Source of the DNA: Streptomyces scopuliridis RB72
GTDB lineage: Bacteria; Actinomycetota; Actinomycetes; Streptomycetales; Streptomycetaceae
Length of the DNA stretch: 64,000 bases
Direction: 5' to 3'
NCBI RefSeq assembly: GCF_000718095.1
Contig: NZ_JOEI01000019.1
Span: 186,001-250,000, forward strand
Shown here: in pieces, positions 7,700-16,911 of the stretch
How positions within the stretch are numbered: the first letter of the stretch is position 1
Layout of the letters: each line of letters starts with the position of its first letter
Notes under the pieces: model-generated
Told to the model about the DNA's origin: nothing
Database searches by the model: none
Seen by the model: the letters and a program-made list of their open reading frames with translations, nothing else
Position numbers and translations under genes: made by a program

Positions 7700-9751
7700 G
7701 TGTTCCCCACCCGCAAGCCATCAGCGTCCCGTCCCCGCCCTCGCCCCGGTCTCCGCCTGCCCGGTGCGGCCCTCGCCGCCGCCGGCGCCGCGGCCGCCCT
7801 CGCCGCCACCGGCCTCACCGGACCTCCAGCGACGGCCGCGAGCACGGCCGGGACGGTGACCGTCCGTCTCGACCCCAGCTACCAGCAGCCGCCGTTCCAG
7901 GGATGGGGCACCGCCCTCGCCTGGTTCGCGAATGTCACCGGCGGATGGCCCGACGCCCAGCGCAACCGGCTGGCCGATGACCTCTACGGGGCGAACGGGC
8001 TCGGGTTCACCATCGCCCGTTACAACATCGGTGGCGGCGACAGCCCCGAGACCGCCCCCTATATGCGTGCTGGAGCGGCGGTCCCCGGCTACTGGAACCG
8101 GCCCGGTCCCGAGGCACCCGACTGGTGGGACCCGGCCGACCCGGACCACTGGAACCCGGACACCGACGCCAACCAGCGCTGGTGGCTCACCGCGGCCAAG
8201 GCGCGCGGCGCCAAGACCTTCGAGGCGTTCTCCAACTCCGCCCCGTACTTCATGACCAACAGCGGGCGCGTCTCCGGTGCGGTGAACGGCCGGCAGGACA
8301 ATCTCCGTTCCGACCAGTACGAGCGGTTCGCCGCCTATCTCTCCGGCGCCCTCCAGCGCGCGCAGAACTCCACCGGCGTCACATTCGACTCCCTCTCCCC
8401 GGTCAACGAGCCCAACACCGACTACTGGCGCGCCGGCGGCCGCCAGGAGGGTTCGCACTGGGACCCCGCTTCGCAGGCGCGCATGATCTCCACACTGCGC
8501 GCCACGCTGGACGCGAAGGGCATCACCACTCCGATCGCGGCCATGGACGAGACGAACCCCGCACTGTTCCGCACCAATTGGGAGTCGTACGTCCCAGCCG
8601 TCCGCGACGCCGTCGGCCGGCTCAACACGCACACCTACGGAACGAACGGCCGGACCGGCGTGCGTGACATCGCCAAGGCCGCGGCCACCCCGCTGTGGAT
8701 GTCCGAGGTGGACGTCGGTGGCAGCGTCCCTCAGAGCTTCACCGACATGAGCCCCGCGCTCGACCTGGTCGATCGCATCAACGACGACATCAGGGAGCTG
8801 GAACCCCGGGCCTGGGTGCTGTGGCAGGCCATCGAGGACTACGAGAACATGACCCCGGCCCACGAGAACTCCAACTGGGGCCTGATCCAGACCGACTTCA
8901 CCCCGGCGGACGCCGCCACCGAGCCGCTGCGCAAGAACAAGAAGTACTGGGCGATGGCCAACTACAGCCGCTTCGTCCGTCCGGGCGCCCGCGTCATCAA
9001 CACCGACGGCGACGGCACCTTGGCCGCGCTGCGCCCGGGCGGACAAGGGGCCGTCGTCGTCCACACCAACCCCACCGGCGCGGATCAGGAACTCACCCTG
9101 AACCTCGACGGGTTCAGGAGCGTCGGCAGCGCCCCCGTCGAGCGCTACACCACCGACGCCACCAAGAACCTCCAGCGCGAGAGCGACGTCACGACGGTGG
9201 GCAAAACCCTGAAGGTCACTGTCGGCGCCGGTTCCGTCACGACCTTCGTACTGCTGGGAGTCGCCGGCGTGAACACCGCGGCCACCACGGCTCCCACCGG
9301 CGTACCCCGCCAACTGGTCAACGACAACAGCGGGATGGCGCTCGCCGTCGCCACCGTGAACGGCAGGAGCACGCCGGTGCAGCGCACTCCCGACCCCTCC
9401 GACCCCGCCCAGCGGTGGACCTTCACCAAGCTGTCCCCGGCCGACTGGAGCAGCACGGCCGCCTACCGCATCACCAACGTCAAGACGGGCGAGGCCCTCG
9501 CGACGTCGGAAGAAGTGCTCGGGTTCGCCACACCCGGATCATCGTCGGCCCGGCAGAAGTGGATGCGCTCGACCACCGGCGACGGTCACGCCACACTGAT
9601 CAACAACGCCACCGGCAAGCTCCTCGACGTCACCGGGGCCGCCACGGGCGACGGAGCGCCCGTCGGCGTCTACCAGCCCACGACGGGCAGCAATCAGTCC
9701 TGGACCCTCCCCGGCGACGGCGGCACCGACCGGCAGCCCGGGCTGGGCTGA
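7700..9751 (+). CDS. Secreted GH30 (subfamily 5-like) endo-beta-1,6-galactanase
   Basis: A 683-residue secreted enzyme starting at GTG, preceded by AGGGAG with six bases spacing. An Ala-rich signal peptide spans about residues 1-48. The (beta/alpha)8 catalytic domain has FQGWGTALAWFANVTGGW and RYNIGGG, typical of GH30 endo-beta-1,6-galactanases. SPVNEPNTDYW carries the probable acid/base Glu and WMSEVDVGG the probable nucleophile Glu. A beta-sandwich follows, then from about residue 535 a ricin-like region with a degenerate repeat (ITNVKTGEALAT, NNATGKLLDVTG, GSNQSWTL). It should cut beta-1,6-galactan side chains of arabinogalactan proteins, complementing the GH43 enzyme upstream. Confidence 0.87.
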   Translation: MFPTRKPSASRPRPRPGLRLPGAALAAAGAAAALAATGLTGPPATAASTAGTVTVRLDPSYQQPPFQGWGTALAWFANVTGGWPDAQRNRLADDLYGANGLGFTIARYNIGGGDSPETAPYMRAGAAVPGYWNRPGPEAPDWWDPADPDHWNPDTDANQRWWLTAAKARGAKTFEAFSNSAPYFMTNSGRVSGAVNGRQDNLRSDQYERFAAYLSGALQRAQNSTGVTFDSLSPVNEPNTDYWRAGGRQEGSHWDPASQARMISTLRATLDAKGITTPIAAMDETNPALFRTNWESYVPAVRDAVGRLNTHTYGTNGRTGVRDIAKAAATPLWMSEVDVGGSVPQSFTDMSPALDLVDRINDDIRELEPRAWVLWQAIEDYENMTPAHENSNWGLIQTDFTPADAATEPLRKNKKYWAMANYSRFVRPGARVINTDGDGTLAALRPGGQGAVVVHTNPTGADQELTLNLDGFRSVGSAPVERYTTDATKNLQRESDVTTVGKTLKVTVGAGSVTTFVLLGVAGVNTAATTAPTGVPRQLVNDNSGMALAVATVNGRSTPVQRTPDPSDPAQRWTFTKLSPADWSSTAAYRITNVKTGEALATSEEVLGFATPGSSSARQKWMRSTTGDGHATLINNATGKLLDVTGAATGDGAPVGVYQPTTGSNQSWTLPGDGGTDRQPGLG

Positions 9752-9762
9752 CCTGAACGGCC

Positions 9763-9788
9763 GGGCACCGACGCTGAAGTCGGTGCCC
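9763..9788. terminator. Shared convergent terminator
   Basis: GGGCACCGAC and GTCGGTGCCC form a perfect 10-bp stem with a six-base loop, placed between the stop codons of the convergent GH30 and GH35 genes. It can serve either strand. Confidence 0.75.
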
Positions 9789-9797
9789 GCGCCCGTT

Positions 9798-9825
9798 GCC
9801 GTGTGCCGTGTGCCGTGTGCCGTGC
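9798..9825. repeat. 7-bp tandem repeat
   Basis: GCCGTGT is repeated three times and followed by a fourth copy with one change, between the convergent terminator and the GH35 stop codon. It is probably replication slippage with no evident function. Confidence 0.7.
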
Positions 9826-9838
9826 CAAGACTCCGGCC

Positions 9839-11590
9839 CTACTCTTCGGTCGGGCCGAGGTCGTGCGTCGTCCGGAGGTCGACGGTACGCGCGCGGTGGG
9901 CGGAGTGCAGTTCGAGCACGACGATCTCGTTCGTGCCCGCGCGCAGCACGGGGCCGGGAACGTACAGGGACCGCTGGGGTCCACGGGACCAGTAGCGGCC
10001 CAGCGCGAAACCGTTGATCCATGCGTTGCCCTTCGTCCAGCCGTCGAGGTGGAGGAAGGTGTCCGCCACCTCGGCCAGTTCGAAGGTGCCGCGGTGGAAA
10101 TGCGGACCGCTCGGTGCGGTGGCGGTGCCGGCGAACGGAATCGCGTCCAGGGAGGTCAGCGGCAGCGGCCGGCTGGTCCAGCCGGCGAGCTCCGTACCGT
10201 CCAGCAGCACCTTGCCCGGCAGCCCCTTCCTGTCATGGATGCCGGGCCCGTAGTTGACGCGGCCCTGGTTCTCCACGAGCAGGCTCAGGACGCTGCCGGA
10301 GCGCGGCACGGTGAAGGCGAGGGCGTGCTCGTGGTTCTCCCGCTCCAGCACGCCGACGGGCTGCCCGTCGAGGAAGACCTGAGCGCGGTCGCGGACCTGC
10401 TCCAGCTCAAGGAGCACGGGCCCCGGGGCCGGCAGGACGGTCTCGTACAGGACGAATCCGAAGTCCTGCCCGAGCTGTTCCATCGTCAGCGGGTGGGAGG
10501 ACTCGACGGCGTCCCCGAGGGCCGGAGCGCAGTCCAGCAGGCCGGCGCTCTCGGTCAACGGCACCGAGGGGAGAGCGAGTTTGGCCGAGCGCGCGGGCAC
10601 GGGACCGGCGGGGACCGGCGCGTACTTGGCGATGACCTCGCGGAAGGCGGTGAACTTCTCAGTGGGGTCGCCGGCTTCGTCGAGAGGCGCGTCGTAGTCG
10701 TAGGAGGTGACGGTGGGCCGATAAGTGTGCTTGTCATTGGCGCCGTTGGTGAAGCCGAAGTTCGTGCCGCCGTGGAACATATAGAAGTTGACCGAAGCCC
10801 CGGTCGCCAGCAGTTCGTCCAGCTCCCGGGCCGCCTGGTCGGGGTCGCGGACCACGTGGTGGCCGCCCCAGCGGTCGAACCAGCCGATCCAGAACTCGGC
10901 CGACAGCAGGGGGCCGTTCGGCTGGTGTGCGCGCAGGGCGGCGAGGTTCTGGGTGGAGCGGGTGCCGAAGTTGGCCGTCGCGAGGACCCCCGGCAGCGTG
11001 CCGCGCTCCAGGTCGGCGGGCTGGTCGCAGGTGAACAGGGGTACGTCGACACCGCACCGGCGGAGTGAGCCGGCGAGGTGTTCCAGATAGGCGGTGTCGT
11101 CCCCGCAGGCCCCGTACTCGTTCTCCACCTGCATGGCGAGTACCGGCCCGCCGCGCGTGGCGAGGTAGGGCAGGAGCGGGGGGAGAAGCCGGGTGAAGTA
11201 GTCGTCGACCGCGGAGAGAAAGAGGGGGTCGCGGGTGCGCAGGCGGATACCGCGTTGAGCCAGCAGCCAGGAGGGCAGGCCGCCGCCCTCCCATTCGGCG
11301 CAGATGTAGGGCCCGGGACGGAGCAGCACATGGAGGCCCTCGGCGGCCGCGAGATCGAGGAAGGCGGGCAGATCGAGTCCGTCGTTCATGCGGAACAGGT
11401 CCGGCCGCGGCTGGTGGAGGTTCCACGGGACGTACGTCTCAACGGTGTTGAGGCCCATGAGGCGGGCCTTGTGGAGTCGGTCGGCCCACTGCGCGGGATG
11501 GACCCGGAAGTAGTGCAGCCCGCCGGACAGGAGCCGGAAGGGTTCGCTGTCGAGGCGGAATCCGCCGTCGTCGATCTGAAGAACGGGCAT
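9839..11590 (-). CDS. GH35 beta-galactosidase
   Basis: A 583-residue glycoside hydrolase family 35 enzyme without a signal peptide, so probably cytoplasmic. The family signature GGPVLAMQVENEYG is present, with Glu of NEYG as acid/base, and LLSAEFWIGWFDRWGG holds the likely nucleophile Glu. The N-terminal HYFRVHPAQWADRLHKARLMGLNTVETYVPWN is also typical. Jelly-roll domains fill the C-terminal part. I start at MPVLQIDDGG, where AGGAG lies about nine bases upstream, rather than the in-frame ATG 26 codons earlier. It should split imported beta-galactosides released by the galactanases. A perfect LacI operator overlaps its promoter. Confidence 0.92.
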   Translation of the reverse strand: MPVLQIDDGGFRLDSEPFRLLSGGLHYFRVHPAQWADRLHKARLMGLNTVETYVPWNLHQPRPDLFRMNDGLDLPAFLDLAAAEGLHVLLRPGPYICAEWEGGGLPSWLLAQRGIRLRTRDPLFLSAVDDYFTRLLPPLLPYLATRGGPVLAMQVENEYGACGDDTAYLEHLAGSLRRCGVDVPLFTCDQPADLERGTLPGVLATANFGTRSTQNLAALRAHQPNGPLLSAEFWIGWFDRWGGHHVVRDPDQAARELDELLATGASVNFYMFHGGTNFGFTNGANDKHTYRPTVTSYDYDAPLDEAGDPTEKFTAFREVIAKYAPVPAGPVPARSAKLALPSVPLTESAGLLDCAPALGDAVESSHPLTMEQLGQDFGFVLYETVLPAPGPVLLELEQVRDRAQVFLDGQPVGVLERENHEHALAFTVPRSGSVLSLLVENQGRVNYGPGIHDRKGLPGKVLLDGTELAGWTSRPLPLTSLDAIPFAGTATAPSGPHFHRGTFELAEVADTFLHLDGWTKGNAWINGFALGRYWSRGPQRSLYVPGPVLRAGTNEIVVLELHSAHRARTVDLRTTHDLGPTEE

Positions 11591-11667
11591 GTGCTGCTGC
11601 TCCTGTGCTGAAGGGGGATGCACGGTGGAGGCGTGGCGAACCGGCGGGGAGCCGTACCTCACAGGCA

Positions 11668-11696
11668 TGTTTACGTAAACACGTCAGTGATGGCAA
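11668..11696 (-). promoter_or_regulatory. GH35 promoter overlapped by a perfect LacI operator
   Basis: Read on the minus strand, TTGCCA (11691-11696) and TAAACA (11668-11673) are 17 bases apart. The -10 element lies inside a perfect 14-bp palindrome, TGTTTACGTAAACA, at 11668-11681. This is the strongest of three related operators in the galactan locus. It fits direct repression by the LacI protein encoded next door. Confidence 0.8.
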
Positions 11697-11839
11697 GCCC
11701 CTGAGCCGTAGCCCCTTCCGAGATTCCGAACATCACCATGCTCAGCGCTCCTCCGCATCTCCCCGAATACACCCGGCCGGACCCACCCCGGCACGCGAGC
11801 AGCCGGGGCACCGCCGCACCCGCGCGGCCCCAGTTCTCG

Positions 11840-12931
11840 TCACCTCTTCCCCGCGGTGTCCGGCGGGCACGCGGCCGTGCTCCGGCGGACGACCAGACGG
11901 GTCGGTACGAGCGTCGTACCGCCCTCCACCGTCTCACCGCGCAGTTCCCGCAGAACGGCGTCGACGCACAGTTCCCCGACCTTGGCGAAGTCCTGATGGA
12001 CCGTCGTCAGCGGCGGGATGAAGGAGGCGGCCTCCGCTATGTCGTCGAAACCCACGACGCTGACCTCCTCCGGCACGCGCCTGCCGCGCTCGTGCAACGC
12101 CCGCAGCACACCCAGGGCCATCTGGTCGTTCGCCACGAACACCGCCGTGCAGTCGGGCTCCTCCGCCAGCCGGAGGCCCGCCTCGTAGCCGGATTCGGGG
12201 GTCCAGTCGCCGCGCAGCAGCGGCGGCACCTCGCGCCCCTCCTCACGCAACGCCGCCTCCCAGGCGACCTCGCGACGGCCCGCCGCGAACGACTCCTCGG
12301 GTCCTGCCAGGTGCCAGACCGTGGCGTGGCCGAGCTCCAGCAGATGCCGCACGGCCGTACGCGCGCCCCCCTGCTGATCGGTGTCCACCACATGGAACCG
12401 GTCACCGGCGTCGGAGTCCACGACGACGACCTTCACATGAGGCGGCAGCGCCGGCGACGTCGTGTCGAGCAGATGCACCTCCATGATCAGGACGACCGCG
12501 TCCACCGCGAGCTCGTCGAGCCGCGTGAACGCTCCTCTGACGTTGTCCTGGGTCGGCGCGTCGAGCGGGATCAGCGTGACCGCGTACCCCGCGCGGGACG
12601 CGCAGCTCGCGATGGCCTCCAAGGTCCGCACATTGCCGGTGCTTGAGAGGCTCATCGTGATGACGCCGATGGTCCGGAAGTCGCCGCGCTTGAGGGCGCG
12701 GGCTGCGCTGTTGGGCCGGTAGCCGAGTTCCTTCATGGCGTCCAGCACCCGCTGCCGGGTGTTCTCGATGACGGCCGGGTCTCCGTTGGAGACGCGGGAG
12801 ACCGTCTGCGACGAGACGCCGGCGACCCGCGCGACGTCCGCCATCGAGACGCGGCGCTGCCGCCCTTTCGCGGCGCGCCGGTCCCCACCGTCGGCCGTCT
12901 TCGCGAGAGCGGCCGTGTCCTTCTCCGTCAT
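11840..12931 (-). CDS. LacI-family regulator of the galactan locus
   Basis: A 363-residue LacI repressor. After a charged 27-residue tail comes the helix-turn-helix SMADVARVAGVSSQTVSRVSNG and the hinge helix MKELGYRPNSAARALKR. The periplasmic-binding-like effector domain ends in VSVVGFDDIAEAASFIPPLTTVHQDF. The ATG has GGAAGGG six bases upstream. It lies between the GH35 gene and the divergent ABC importer operon, with operator palindromes flanking it at 11668 and 13004. The palindromes match the usual LacI-family symmetry centred on CG. A galacto-oligosaccharide or galactose is the likely inducer, which is inference. Confidence 0.92.
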   Translation of the reverse strand: MTEKDTAALAKTADGGDRRAAKGRQRRVSMADVARVAGVSSQTVSRVSNGDPAVIENTRQRVLDAMKELGYRPNSAARALKRGDFRTIGVITMSLSSTGNVRTLEAIASCASRAGYAVTLIPLDAPTQDNVRGAFTRLDELAVDAVVLIMEVHLLDTTSPALPPHVKVVVVDSDAGDRFHVVDTDQQGGARTAVRHLLELGHATVWHLAGPEESFAAGRREVAWEAALREEGREVPPLLRGDWTPESGYEAGLRLAEEPDCTAVFVANDQMALGVLRALHERGRRVPEEVSVVGFDDIAEAASFIPPLTTVHQDFAKVGELCVDAVLRELRGETVEGGTTLVPTRLVVRRSTAACPPDTAGKR

Positions 12932-12963
12932 CGAAATCCCTTCCGTTCACTACCGCTTCGTTC

Positions 12964-13017
12964 TTGACGCCCCCCAACGGGAGTGTCACCATCACGCTAC
13001 CGATGATTACGTAAACA
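12964..13017 (+). promoter_or_regulatory. Importer promoter with LacI operator
   Basis: TTGACG (12964-12969) and CACCAT (12987-12992) are 17 bases apart. At 13004-13017 lies TGATTACGTAAACA, matching the perfect GH35 operator at 13 of 14 bases. It sits between the divergent lacI gene and the permease operon, so it can control the importer and perhaps the repressor itself. Confidence 0.72.
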
Positions 13018-13116
13018 TTTCCCATCGGGCCAGCCTCCGCCGGGCCCTTCCCGGCCCGAAGGCCCTCTCCCTCCCTCTCTACGGACCGGTCGGCCCACCG
13101 ACACAAGGAACCAGCC

Positions 13117-14043
13117 ATGACGCTCCTGCCGACGCCCGCGAAGGCAGTATCACCACCCCGTCCACGAGCGCGATTCCACGTCCGCAAGCAGGCCCTCGCC
13201 GGCTGGGGATTCGCCGGTCCGTTCGTCGCCGTCTTCGCGCTCGTCTTCCTCGCGCCGATCGGATACGCCCTGTATCTGAGCCTATTCCGCGATCGGTTGA
13301 TCGGTGGCACGTCGTTCGTGGGCCTGGACAACTACACCCAGGCGCTGACCGATGCGCGGTTCTGGGAAGCACTGACCAGGGTCGGACTCTTCCTGGCGGT
13401 ACAGGTGCCGATCATGCTGGGGATCGCGCTGCTGGTGGCGCTCGCGATCGACAGCGGCCGGCTGTACGGCAAGGGCTTCTTCCGTATCTCGATCTTCCTG
13501 CCGTACGCCGTGCCGGCCGTGGTCGCCAGCCTCATGTGGGGCTTCATCTACGGCACCAGATTCGGCCTGGTGGGCAACATCAACGACACCTTCGGCGTCT
13601 CTCTGCCCGACCCACTCTCCCCCTCGCTCGTGCTCGCCTCCATAGGCAACATCGTGACCTGGGAGTTCGTGGGGTACAACATGCTGATCTTCTACTCCGC
13701 GCTCAAGATCGTCCCACGATCGCTGTATGAGGCGGCCGCGATCGACGGAGCCGGCGAGTGGCGGGTCGTGACCTCGGTCAAGCTGCCGGCCATCCGCGGC
13801 TCCCTGGTCATCGCCACGATCTTCTCGATCATCGGAAGCTTCCAGCTCTTCAACGAGCCGAGCATTCTGCAGAAGCTCGCCCCGAACGCGATCACGAGCG
13901 ATTTCACTCCCAACCTCTACACCTACTCGCTGTCCTTCTCCGGCCAGCAGCACAACTACGCAGCGACCGTGGCGATCGTGATGGGTGTCATCACCGCGAT
14001 CATCGCCTACGCCGTCCAGCTGCGCGGCATGCGGAAGGGCTGA
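13117..14043 (+). CDS. ABC sugar importer permease (MalF type)
   Basis: A 308-residue integral membrane protein of the binding-protein-dependent sugar importer family. It has about six transmembrane helices. The cytoplasmic EAA loop is visible as YEAAAIDGAGEWRVVTSVKLPAI near residues 203-225, which contacts the ATPase. It is the first gene of a three-gene operon, three bases before the second permease. No ATP-binding subunit is encoded here. Streptomyces sugar importers of this class commonly share the separately encoded ATPase MsiK, so that is the probable partner. The cargo is presumably galacto-oligosaccharides. Confidence 0.92.
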   Translation: MTLLPTPAKAVSPPRPRARFHVRKQALAGWGFAGPFVAVFALVFLAPIGYALYLSLFRDRLIGGTSFVGLDNYTQALTDARFWEALTRVGLFLAVQVPIMLGIALLVALAIDSGRLYGKGFFRISIFLPYAVPAVVASLMWGFIYGTRFGLVGNINDTFGVSLPDPLSPSLVLASIGNIVTWEFVGYNMLIFYSALKIVPRSLYEAAAIDGAGEWRVVTSVKLPAIRGSLVIATIFSIIGSFQLFNEPSILQKLAPNAITSDFTPNLYTYSLSFSGQQHNYAATVAIVMGVITAIIAYAVQLRGMRKG

Positions 14044-14046
14044 GCG

Positions 14047-15018
14047 ATGAGCGCGCACGTCTCCAGCATCCCCTCGAACTCCACCGACCCCACGGAACCG
14101 ACCGGCTCCCCCGGGACGGCCCACGCCGCCGGCGCCCCGGTCCCGCCCCGCCGCCGTCGCCCCCACACCCCGCTCAACCCCCGCCCCAGCGTCCCTCTCA
14201 CCCTCCTGGTCGGGCTGGTCCTCGTCTACACACTGCTCCCGCTCGCCTGGCTGGTCATCAACGCGACCAAGGACCAGAAGGGCCTGCTCGACTCCTTCGG
14301 ACTGTGGTTCGGCAAGGACTTCAACCTCTGGGACAACATCTCCCGCACGCTGACCTACGACGACGGCGTCTTCGTCCGCTGGCTGCTGAACACGTTGCTG
14401 TACGTCGCCGTGGGAGCGGGTGGCGCCACGGTCCTCGCCGTCCTCGGCGGCTACGCACTCGCCACATACGAATTCCCCGGCCGCCGCGCCGTGTTCGCGG
14501 TCGTCATCGGGGCCGTGGCCGTACCGGGCACGGCCCTGGCAGTGCCGACGTTCCTGATGTTCAGCGGTATGGGACTGACCAACACCCCCTGGGCCGTCAT
14601 CATCCCCTCACTCATCTCACCGTTCGGGCTCTACCTGATGTGGGTGTTCGCCGCCGAGGCCGTACCCGCCGAACTCCTCGAAGCGGCCCGCATCGACGGC
14701 TCCGGCGAGCTGCGTACGTTCTTCCGCATCGCACTGCCGTTGCTGATGCCGGGCACGGTCACCGTGCTGCTGTTCTCCATGGTCGCGACCTGGAACAACT
14801 ACTTTCTGCCGCTGATCATGATCAAGGACCCGGACTGGTACCCGCTCACGCTCGGGCTCAACGCCTGGAACGCCCAGGCACAGACGGCGGGCGGCGAGGC
14901 CGTCTTCGATCTCATCATCACCGGCTCCCTGCTCACGATCGTGCCGATCGTCGCGATCTTCCTCCTGCTCCAGCGTTACTGGCAGTCCGGCCTGGCCGCG
15001 GGCAGCGTCAAGGAATGA
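14047..15018 (+). CDS. ABC sugar importer permease (MalG type)
   Basis: A 323-residue permease, the second channel half of the importer. A Pro-rich N-terminal tail of about 50 residues precedes six transmembrane helices. The EAA motif reads LEAARIDGSGELRTFFRIALPLL. The start lies three bases after the first permease stop, so translation is probably coupled. The binding lipoprotein follows 82 bases later. Both permeases are needed to form the pore. Confidence 0.92.
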   Translation: MSAHVSSIPSNSTDPTEPTGSPGTAHAAGAPVPPRRRRPHTPLNPRPSVPLTLLVGLVLVYTLLPLAWLVINATKDQKGLLDSFGLWFGKDFNLWDNISRTLTYDDGVFVRWLLNTLLYVAVGAGGATVLAVLGGYALATYEFPGRRAVFAVVIGAVAVPGTALAVPTFLMFSGMGLTNTPWAVIIPSLISPFGLYLMWVFAAEAVPAELLEAARIDGSGELRTFFRIALPLLMPGTVTVLLFSMVATWNNYFLPLIMIKDPDWYPLTLGLNAWNAQAQTAGGEAVFDLIITGSLLTIVPIVAIFLLLQRYWQSGLAAGSVKE

Positions 15019-15100
15019 CCCCGCCCCCACCCGCTCTTCCCGTCCCGTTCCCCGCTTCTGTCCCCTCTCCCACCCGCATACCGAACCAGGAGCACCACCC

Positions 15101-16435
15101 ATGAGAACGAACAGCACCCGCCGGCTTCTCGGTGCCGTCGCCATGGCCTGCGTGATGGCCCTCGGCGCGACCGCCTGCGGCTCGTCCGACCCGGCCGACG
15201 GCGGCGGTGGCCCCGAGGACGTCAAGTCCGCACTGGACAAGGGCGGAAAGGTGACGGTGTGGGCTTGGGAACCCACACTGAAGAAAGTGGCGGCCGACTT
15301 CGAGAAGAAGTACCCCAAGGTCGATATCGAGCTCGTCAACGCCGGCACCGGCGACAAGCAGTACACCGCGCTGCAGAACGCCATCGCCGCCGGCTCGGGC
15401 GCCCCCGACGTGGCGCAGATCGAGTACTACGCCCTCGGCCAGTTCGCCATCGGCAAGTCCGTGGAGGACCTCGCCGGCTACGGAGCGACCGCGTACGACA
15501 AGACCTTCACCAGCGGTCCATGGAATGCGGTGAAGTACGACAAGTCCATCTACGCCCTGCCGATGGACTCGGGCCCCATGGCGCTGTTCTACAACAAGAA
15601 GGTCTTCGACAAGCACGGCGCCAAGGTCCCGACCACCTGGGACGAGTACGTCGAGGCGGCGCGCACCCTGCACAAGGCCGACCCCAAGATCTTCATCACC
15701 AACGACACGGGCGACGCGGGCGCCACCACCAGCCTCATCTGGCAGGCCGGGGGCCGCCCTTACAAGACCGACGGCACCGACGTCTCGATCGACTTCGGGG
15801 ACGCCGGCACCAAGACGTACACGAACACCTGGCAGAAGCTGCTCGATGAGGACCTGCTCGCTCCGGTCACCTCATGGAGCGACGAGTGGTACAAGGGCCT
15901 GGCCGACGGCAGCATCGCCACGCTGTCCATAGGCGCCTGGATGCCCGCCAACTTCACCTCGGGCGTCGCGTCCGCTTCCGGTGACTGGCGGGTGGCCCCC
16001 CTCCCGCAGTGGACCAAGGGCGACACGGCCGGCGCCGAGAACGGCGGCAGCTCCCTCGCCGTACCGAAGGCCGCCGAGAACAAGGAACTGGCCTACGCCT
16101 TCATCGAGTACGCGACCACAGGCGCCGGCGCCTCGGCCCGCGTCGCTCAGGGCTCGTTCCCCGCCACCAAGGCGGACCTGGGGTCGAAGACGTTCCTGGA
16201 GACCGCGTTCCCCTACTTCGGCGGCCAGCAGGCCAACAAGATCTTCGCGGACTCGGCCAACAACGTCGGCGCCGGCTGGTCGTACCTGCCGTACCAGGTC
16301 TACGCGAACTCCGTCTTCAACGACACCGTGGGCAAGGCGTACATCTCCTCGACTCCCCTGAGCAAGGGGCTGGAGGACTGGCAGCGGGCGAGTATCAAGT
16401 ACGGCACCGACCAAGGGTTCAGCGTCAACAAGTAG
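15101..16435 (+). CDS. ABC importer sugar-binding lipoprotein
   Basis: A 444-residue extracellular solute-binding protein (family 1). The signal peptide ends in a lipobox, LGATACGSS, with the Cys near residue 26, so the protein is lipid-anchored to the outer face of the membrane. The mature part shows VTVWAWEPTLKKVAADFEKKYPKVDIELVN and PMDSGPMALFYNKKVFDKHG, typical of oligosaccharide-binding proteins. It hands sugar to the two permeases upstream. Placement of the binding protein last in the operon is less common than first. A hairpin terminator follows. Confidence 0.92.
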   Translation: MRTNSTRRLLGAVAMACVMALGATACGSSDPADGGGGPEDVKSALDKGGKVTVWAWEPTLKKVAADFEKKYPKVDIELVNAGTGDKQYTALQNAIAAGSGAPDVAQIEYYALGQFAIGKSVEDLAGYGATAYDKTFTSGPWNAVKYDKSIYALPMDSGPMALFYNKKVFDKHGAKVPTTWDEYVEAARTLHKADPKIFITNDTGDAGATTSLIWQAGGRPYKTDGTDVSIDFGDAGTKTYTNTWQKLLDEDLLAPVTSWSDEWYKGLADGSIATLSIGAWMPANFTSGVASASGDWRVAPLPQWTKGDTAGAENGGSSLAVPKAAENKELAYAFIEYATTGAGASARVAQGSFPATKADLGSKTFLETAFPYFGGQQANKIFADSANNVGAGWSYLPYQVYANSVFNDTVGKAYISSTPLSKGLEDWQRASIKYGTDQGFSVNK

Positions 16436-16450
16436 CCCGTTCATGAACGA

Positions 16451-16482
16451 GCGGCCGTACCGGACCCCTCCGGCACGGCCGC
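16451..16482. terminator. Terminator after the importer operon
   Basis: GCGGCCGT and ACGGCCGC pair, with an inner CCGG/CCGG match, 16 bases downstream of the binding-protein stop codon. It probably ends the importer transcript. Confidence 0.7.
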
Positions 16483-16636
16483 CCGCTCACGCTCCGATCC
16501 GCGCAACCGGCCCCATGCCGGGGGTTCGGTGACAGTCCTGCCTTCCGGCTACGACCTCGCACGAATGGCCGGACCCAGGAGTGACGGGCCGGTAAAAGGA
16601 AGGGGCCAAGGGCCCGGGGACGACGAGTCCCGGACG

Positions 16637-16710
16637 TCAGGCGCGGATGACGTCCACACCAACGGCGCTGAACGGCTCGGTGAGTTCGGCCGGTGCGCCC
16701 TTGTCCGTGC
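16637..16710 (-). pseudogene. Possible tail of a DeoR-type regulator
   Basis: The 476-base gap 16436-16911 holds the importer terminator and, on the minus strand, a short frame ending in PAELTEPFSAVGVDVIRA and a stop. This resembles the C-terminus of DeoR-family regulators. Nothing upstream of it is recognisable, so it would be a small remnant. The match is short and the call is weak. The rest of the gap shows no gene. Confidence 0.3.
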
Positions 16711-16911
16711 ACCTACCAGGCAATCAAACCACGGGCGGACACGCATGGACCTGTCCAGTAGAGTTCATATCTTGTGCAGTTCGCACACAAATCGTCACCG
16801 TTTCGCCGGCGCGTGCGGGAAGTCCGGTCCACGGGCACCTGCGAGGCGTGGGCGGGCTCGGCACGCACAAGGTCCGTGCGGCCCTTTCCGGTGGCCGCTT
16901 AAGATCTGGTC

